From: Hyphomicrobiales bacterium
Lineage (GTDB): Bacteria > Pseudomonadota > Alphaproteobacteria > Rhizobiales > Rhizobiaceae
Assembly (NCBI GenBank): GCA_900469445.1
Contig: UBXM01000020.1
Location: 62,001 to 126,000 of the forward strand
DNA: 64,000 nt
Direction of reading: 5' to 3'
Shown: piece after piece, positions 60,795 to 64,000 of the stretch
Position numbering within the stretch: the first letter of the stretch is position 1
How the letters are laid out: each line of letters opens with the position of its first letter
Program-made: the position numbers and the translations under genes
Notes under the pieces: generated by a model
What the model was told of the DNA's origin: nothing
Database searches by the model: none
The model's input: only the letters and a program-made list of their open reading frames with translations

Positions 60795-62342
60795 ATGGGC
60801 CAAGTATCGTTTCTTTTGGTCGACGATCTCGAAGAAAATCTCATTTCTCTCGAAGCACTGTTGCGACGCGAGGGTCTGACGATTTTGAAGGCGCGGTCGG
60901 GAGATCACGCTCTCGAACTTCTTCTGGAGCATGACGTCGCGCTCGCTCTGATCGACGTACAGATGCCCGGACTGAACGGTTTCGAGCTTGCCGAACTAAT
61001 GCGCGGCAATGAACGAACAAGGCGCGTGCCGATCATCTTCGTGACGGCCGGGAACACCACCGATAGTCGTTGGCGGTTCCGCGGTTATGAGGCCGGGGCT
61101 GTCGATTTCATTCAGAAGCCGATCGAGCCGGACGTCTTGCGTAGCAAGGCGGACGTATTCTTCGAGCTTTATTGCCAGCGCCAACAGATTGCAGCGCAAC
61201 GAGACGAATTGCAGAACCATGCCGAAGCGCTAAAGGATGCAGATCGCCGCAAAGACGAGTTCCTAGCTACCCTCGCCCATGAACTGCGCACGCCATTGGC
61301 ACCCCTTCGCAATGGTCTCGATCTTCTTCAGCGCAATCCGAACGGGGAGAAAGCGGGCGATATACGCAGCATGATGGATCGGCAACTGGTCCACCTTGTC
61401 CGGCTGATCGATGACCTCCTAGATGTCTCGCGCGTCAGCCAGGGGAAAATCGAGCTGAAGAAGACGCCCGTCCGCATTGACGAAATCGTCAGATCGGCGA
61501 CGGAGGCAAGCCGCCCGCTGATGGACGGCGCAGGCCACCGGCTAGAGATCGAGATGTTGGAAAATCCGCTCTGGGTCGACGGTGACGAGGTCCGCTTGTC
61601 GCAAGCGGTGTCAAACCTCCTCAACAACGCCGCAAAATATACGCCCGCGGGCGGGCGTATCACACTTGGCGTGCGTGCTGAAGCCCAGCGCGTTGTCATA
61701 TCGGTAACCGATACGGGCATTGGCATACCCGACAACATGCAGGCAAACGTTTTTCAGCTGTTCACCCAGATCGACGACCACCTGCAACGTTCGCAAGGCG
61801 GTCTGGGCATCGGGCTTGCCCTTGTTCGCCAGCTTGTTGAATTGCATGGCGGAGCGGTGAGTGCTTACAGCGCGGGGCCCGGGACCGGAAGTCGATTCAC
61901 GATAAAGCTTCCGCTGGTGTCCGCCCCGGCGCCGACGCGCGCGCCGGACCAATCTAAAAGACCCGTCCCTACCTTTCGGCCGCTCAAGGTTCTAGTCGTC
62001 GATGACAACCCGATCATCGCCGACACGCTTGGAATGATGCTGGAGGATATCGGCCACAAATTCGAGGCTGTCCATGATGGGCGCGAGGCGCTGGACGTCG
62101 CTAAGCATTACCATCCGGATGTTATTCTTCTCGACATTGGCCTTCCGGGGATGAATGGATATGAGGTGTGCAAGGCCTTTCGCAGCGATGCAGAATTCCA
62201 GGAGACCCCAATTATTGCGCAGACCGGCTGGGGGCAGGATCGCGACAAGGAGCTGGCGACGGAGGCAGGTTTCGATTTTCATCTGACGAAGCCTGTTCCA
62301 CTCGAACAGCTACAGAAGGTATTCGCGACGCTTTCATCTTAA
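60795..62342 (+). CDS. REC-histidine kinase-REC hybrid protein
   Basis: A 515-residue soluble hybrid kinase. An N-terminal receiver has D54 (LIDVQMPG), a helical linker follows, then HisKA with H162 (LAHELRTPL), HATPase (NLLNNAAKY, DTGIGIP, GGLGIGLALV), and a C-terminal receiver with D447 (LLDIGLPG). No membrane helix. It could take phosphate from the upstream CHASE3 kinase through its first receiver and relay it. It starts immediately after the CheB stop, so the four genes form one coupled operon. No output response regulator or HPt is found in the window. Confidence 0.92.
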   Translation: MGQVSFLLVDDLEENLISLEALLRREGLTILKARSGDHALELLLEHDVALALIDVQMPGLNGFELAELMRGNERTRRVPIIFVTAGNTTDSRWRFRGYEAGAVDFIQKPIEPDVLRSKADVFFELYCQRQQIAAQRDELQNHAEALKDADRRKDEFLATLAHELRTPLAPLRNGLDLLQRNPNGEKAGDIRSMMDRQLVHLVRLIDDLLDVSRVSQGKIELKKTPVRIDEIVRSATEASRPLMDGAGHRLEIEMLENPLWVDGDEVRLSQAVSNLLNNAAKYTPAGGRITLGVRAEAQRVVISVTDTGIGIPDNMQANVFQLFTQIDDHLQRSQGGLGIGLALVRQLVELHGGAVSAYSAGPGTGSRFTIKLPLVSAPAPTRAPDQSKRPVPTFRPLKVLVVDDNPIIADTLGMMLEDIGHKFEAVHDGREALDVAKHYHPDVILLDIGLPGMNGYEVCKAFRSDAEFQETPIIAQTGWGQDRDKELATEAGFDFHLTKPVPLEQLQKVFATLSS

Positions 62343-62715
62343 CGGGCGGCACATCTACGCGCGCTAACGGACGACGTCGTCAAGTCGTCGGCGGTTGACG
62401 GTGAACAGCTGGATGAGCAGCAGGTTCGATCCTCGCTCGCCCGACCATTCGGCGTCGATATTGTAACACCAAACCGCCCGCTTGAAGGAATTGTCCATAT
62501 CACGCCCGATGCCATGATCAGTTGGGCAGAGCCACTGACCGCCGAGCGACTGTTCCGATGGCATGCTGTCATTTTTCCGACTGGCCGCAACGAATGGCCA
62601 TAAACTTCGCGTCGGCGGCGATGAGTGACGATTCTGGCCCATATGGAAATTGTCTCCGGTGCATTCGGGCACGAGAAAGCCGACTATGGAGGATCGCGTC
62701 GCCGGCGACCATACG
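62343..62715 (+). pseudogene. Decayed Fic-family gene (DUF4172-type)
   Basis: Immediately after the kinase stop and in the same frame, translation reads HLRALTDDVVKSSAVDGE and PLTAERLFRWHAVIFPTGR, the N-terminal pattern of Fic proteins with a DUF4172 extension. A stop occurs at 62601. The homology jumps to the +1 frame (HKLRVGGDE, from 62599), then briefly to the +2 frame (DDSGP), and returns to the first frame at 62640 as HMEIVSGAFGHEKADY, before ending. No start codon, several stops and at least three frame changes: a dead fragment without the catalytic HPFxxGNG motif. Confidence 0.65.
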
Positions 62716-62893
62716 TCCACGTGCTGCCGTTGAGCCGGTGAAGAACAGGTCGGACGTCCTCCACCGATGCGTGATCTTCCGCGAGCGATGTCAGGAATTC
62801 CTCCAGCAGGATGATCTGGCCTTCTGTCTTACGGACATGCGCTTCGTGTTCGCTGCGTATACGGATAATTCTCGCTCCGCTTGACTTGCGGCG
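62684..62893 (-). other. Possible remnant of a small helical protein
   Basis: On minus a 69-codon stretch free of stops, without an ATG, includes IRIRSEHEAHVRKTEGQI and LLEEFLTSLAEDHASVEDV, which looks like a real amphipathic helical protein. A separate frame just upstream holds an ATG (MGWKNKARSIVTPQVKRS), so one frameshift could join them. I do not recognise a named family. The rest of 62894-63100 holds nothing clear. Confidence 0.35.
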
Positions 62894-63100
62894 TCACGAT
62901 GGAACGTGCCTTGTTTTTCCATCCCATGGGTGGTTTCAGGCCTGCTACCAACAATTTATCGCGTTGTGCTGTTAGACATCTTGATCTCCTCAATGGTGGC
63001 AGCAAATTTGATCAATTGTTGACAGTTCCCAAGAAGGCTGAGGTCCTTGAAGTCATATCGAGCCACGATCTCCACCCAGACCTGTTTTGGCGCGACCATG

Positions 63101-63125
63101 GGAACTATGGGTCCCTTGACTGGTT
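63101..63125 (+). promoter_or_regulatory. EcfG-type general-stress promoter for the 69-residue gene
   Basis: GGAAC (63101-63105) and GGTT (63122-63125) are separated by 16 bases, the same spacing and the same -10 variant as at 55367-55343. The element ends 29 bases before the ATG at 63155. Confidence 0.7.
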
Positions 63126-63154
63126 ACTTGACCTTGAACCGACAGGAGGATGTC

Positions 63155-63364
63155 ATGGGTAAAGTTGAAGACGATGCCAAAGGTCAGTACGCTCCATCGC
63201 AGGCCGATCGGAAGGCGACAGGGGTGGCTAGCGCCAAGCCGACTGTCATAACCGGTTCTGAGGATGCCACGGTCCATCGCGACCCGCCGGGGAAGAAGCA
63301 TGGAAAGGATTTCGACCCAAACTATGATCCTGCCGACAGCAACGAAGGCGAGTTTCGCGGCTGA
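63155..63364 (+). CDS. Small hydrophilic protein, probable stress protein
   Basis: A 69-residue protein with no membrane segment and almost no large hydrophobic residues: charged, Gly/Pro/Asp-rich, likely disordered. It begins MGKVEDDAKGQYAPSQADRK and ends with an acidic DFDPNYDPADSNEGEF stretch. AGGAGG sits five bases before the ATG, a strong site. An EcfG-type promoter lies just upstream, so it is probably induced in general stress. I know no function. Confidence 0.7.
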   Translation: MGKVEDDAKGQYAPSQADRKATGVASAKPTVITGSEDATVHRDPPGKKHGKDFDPNYDPADSNEGEFRG

Positions 63365-63931
63365 TTGGGACGGTGATCGGTAACAGCTTAGTCCGATTGA
63401 TCGCATGCGGAGAAAGGTTGCCGGTTCACGCCGGCTCCCTTAGGCAACACTAGCACCGGGTAAGCCCCAAGAACAAAACCCGATGCGAGCGAGCCTAGTC
63501 GAGGTCCAGGCAACTCTAGAGTTTCAAGTGCATGGCGTATGGTGAGGTGGTGAATGACTGACCTGCACTGGCGACTTCTAATCAGGTTGCTTGAACCTAA
63601 CCACACCTGACAAACCGCGCCAATGAGAATTAGCTCCCACTAAATCATGAGATCGAAAAACCGAAAGGAAAACCTGCCCACGAGGACCGGGTTACTCACC
63701 AACAGGGCGAAGCCAGTGGGGACACAGCGCGACCGTCCAACTACATGTGGATGTTCGAAAGCAGGTGCAATCATTGCCCAGCGTGAACGGCGTTCTACCC
63801 ATCATTATGGCGAGAAGACGGGCCTATAGAAGACGCTTGATCTTTCAAGCGTGCATTGAGTTTATAACGACGAAAGCTTGCGTCATGTGGTCCATGCTGT
63901 TGCCATCGATATCGAAGAGCATTCGTTGTGG
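63365..63931. other. Gap without recognisable genes
   Basis: This stretch has only short frames on both strands, with no family pattern, convincing ribosome site, RNA gene or mobile-element end that I can identify. It may be degenerate sequence at the edge of the accessory region. Confidence 0.4.
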
Positions 63932-64000
63932 CTACTGCATTCCACCTGTAAAAGGAATTACAGCGACGGCGTGTGACTGCGCAATCTCCTCGGCACTAGT
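63932..64000 (-). CDS. Possible C-terminal end of a gene entering from the right
   Basis: From the window edge a minus frame reads TSAEEIAQSHAVAVIPFTGG, then two more residues and TAG at 63934-63932. The composition looks protein-like, but 22 codons are too few to be sure. Confidence 0.25.
   Translation of the reverse strand, partial: TSAEEIAQSHAVAVIPFTGGMQ

Noticed and set aside
63388-63829. Small frames on both strands at the right end
   Set aside because: No ribosome sites and no protein-like pattern.
1-64000. tRNA, rRNA, CRISPR array, IS ends or replication genes
   Set aside because: I found no cloverleaf, regular repeat-spacer pattern, transposase or rep/par genes when reading both strands; a tRNA near the integrase remnant was looked for in particular.

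Overview
The window looks like an accessory replicon or catabolic region of a rhizobial alphaproteobacterium (Rhizobium/Agrobacterium/Sinorhizobium type). The evidence is indirect. Five complete ABC importers of five different families are packed with small oxidative pathways and their own regulators. Two promoters match the alphaproteobacterial EcfG general-stress pattern (GGAAC-N16-GGTT). Small DUF4142-type stress genes and a decayed rhizobial-style integrase are also present. I see no rRNA, tRNA, CRISPR array, intact IS element or replication origin.

Layout. (1) 1-12.7 kb, minus strand: an RpiR/SIS regulator, then a CUT1 sugar-type ABC importer with both permeases fused in one protein, an EF_0837-type amidohydrolase, an aldehyde dehydrogenase, a GMC oxidoreductase with its small partner, a D-threonine-aldolase-like PLP enzyme, a threonine-synthase-like PLP enzyme and the start of one more gene leaving the window. 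(2) 13.0-18.4 kb, minus: an IclR regulator, a NitT/TauT-type ABC importer, an AtzG-like small protein and an amidase, with a divergent MFS exporter at 18.5-20.0 kb. (3) 20.2-33.9 kb: a ribose-type (CUT2) importer plus lactonase-like hydrolase on plus. On minus, an operon runs from a second DSD1-like PLP enzyme through a polar-amino-acid ABC importer, a DoeB/EutE-like deacylase and a LacI regulator to an unknown protein. Divergent to it is ridA. Near-identical paired operators with an embedded TTGACA occur at both ends (20.15 and 33.36 kb), so the LacI protein probably controls both transport systems. (4) 34.3-47.6 kb, minus: two alcohol dehydrogenases, a TPP enzyme, a Liv-type importer with a fused permease-ATPase, an LivF ATPase, an SDR, a shikimate-dehydrogenase-like protein, an FAD-linked oxidase and a GMC oxidase, with a divergent GntR regulator.

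(5) 48.5-51.3 kb is a foreign-looking patch: a GSU2403-fold nucleotidyltransferase and a broken integrase. (6) 51.5-63.4 kb is a stress/signalling region. A four-gene minus operon (PQQ-propeller/PEBP fusion, alpha/beta hydrolase, DUF4142 protein, small unknown) starts from an EcfG-like promoter. A tightly coupled plus operon encodes a CHASE3-GAF hybrid kinase with three receivers, a CheR, a stand-alone CheB domain and a REC-HK-REC protein, with no chemoreceptor nearby. After it come a decayed Fic gene, and a 69-residue hydrophilic protein behind a second EcfG-like promoter.

The catabolic blocks share one logic: a dedicated importer, a hydrolase or PLP enzyme that opens the substrate, then dehydrogenases. 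None of the substrates can be read from sequence alone. The best candidates for something undescribed are the beta-hydroxy-amino-acid-like cluster (1), the two-locus LacI regulon (3) and the receptor-less CheR/CheB/kinase module (6).
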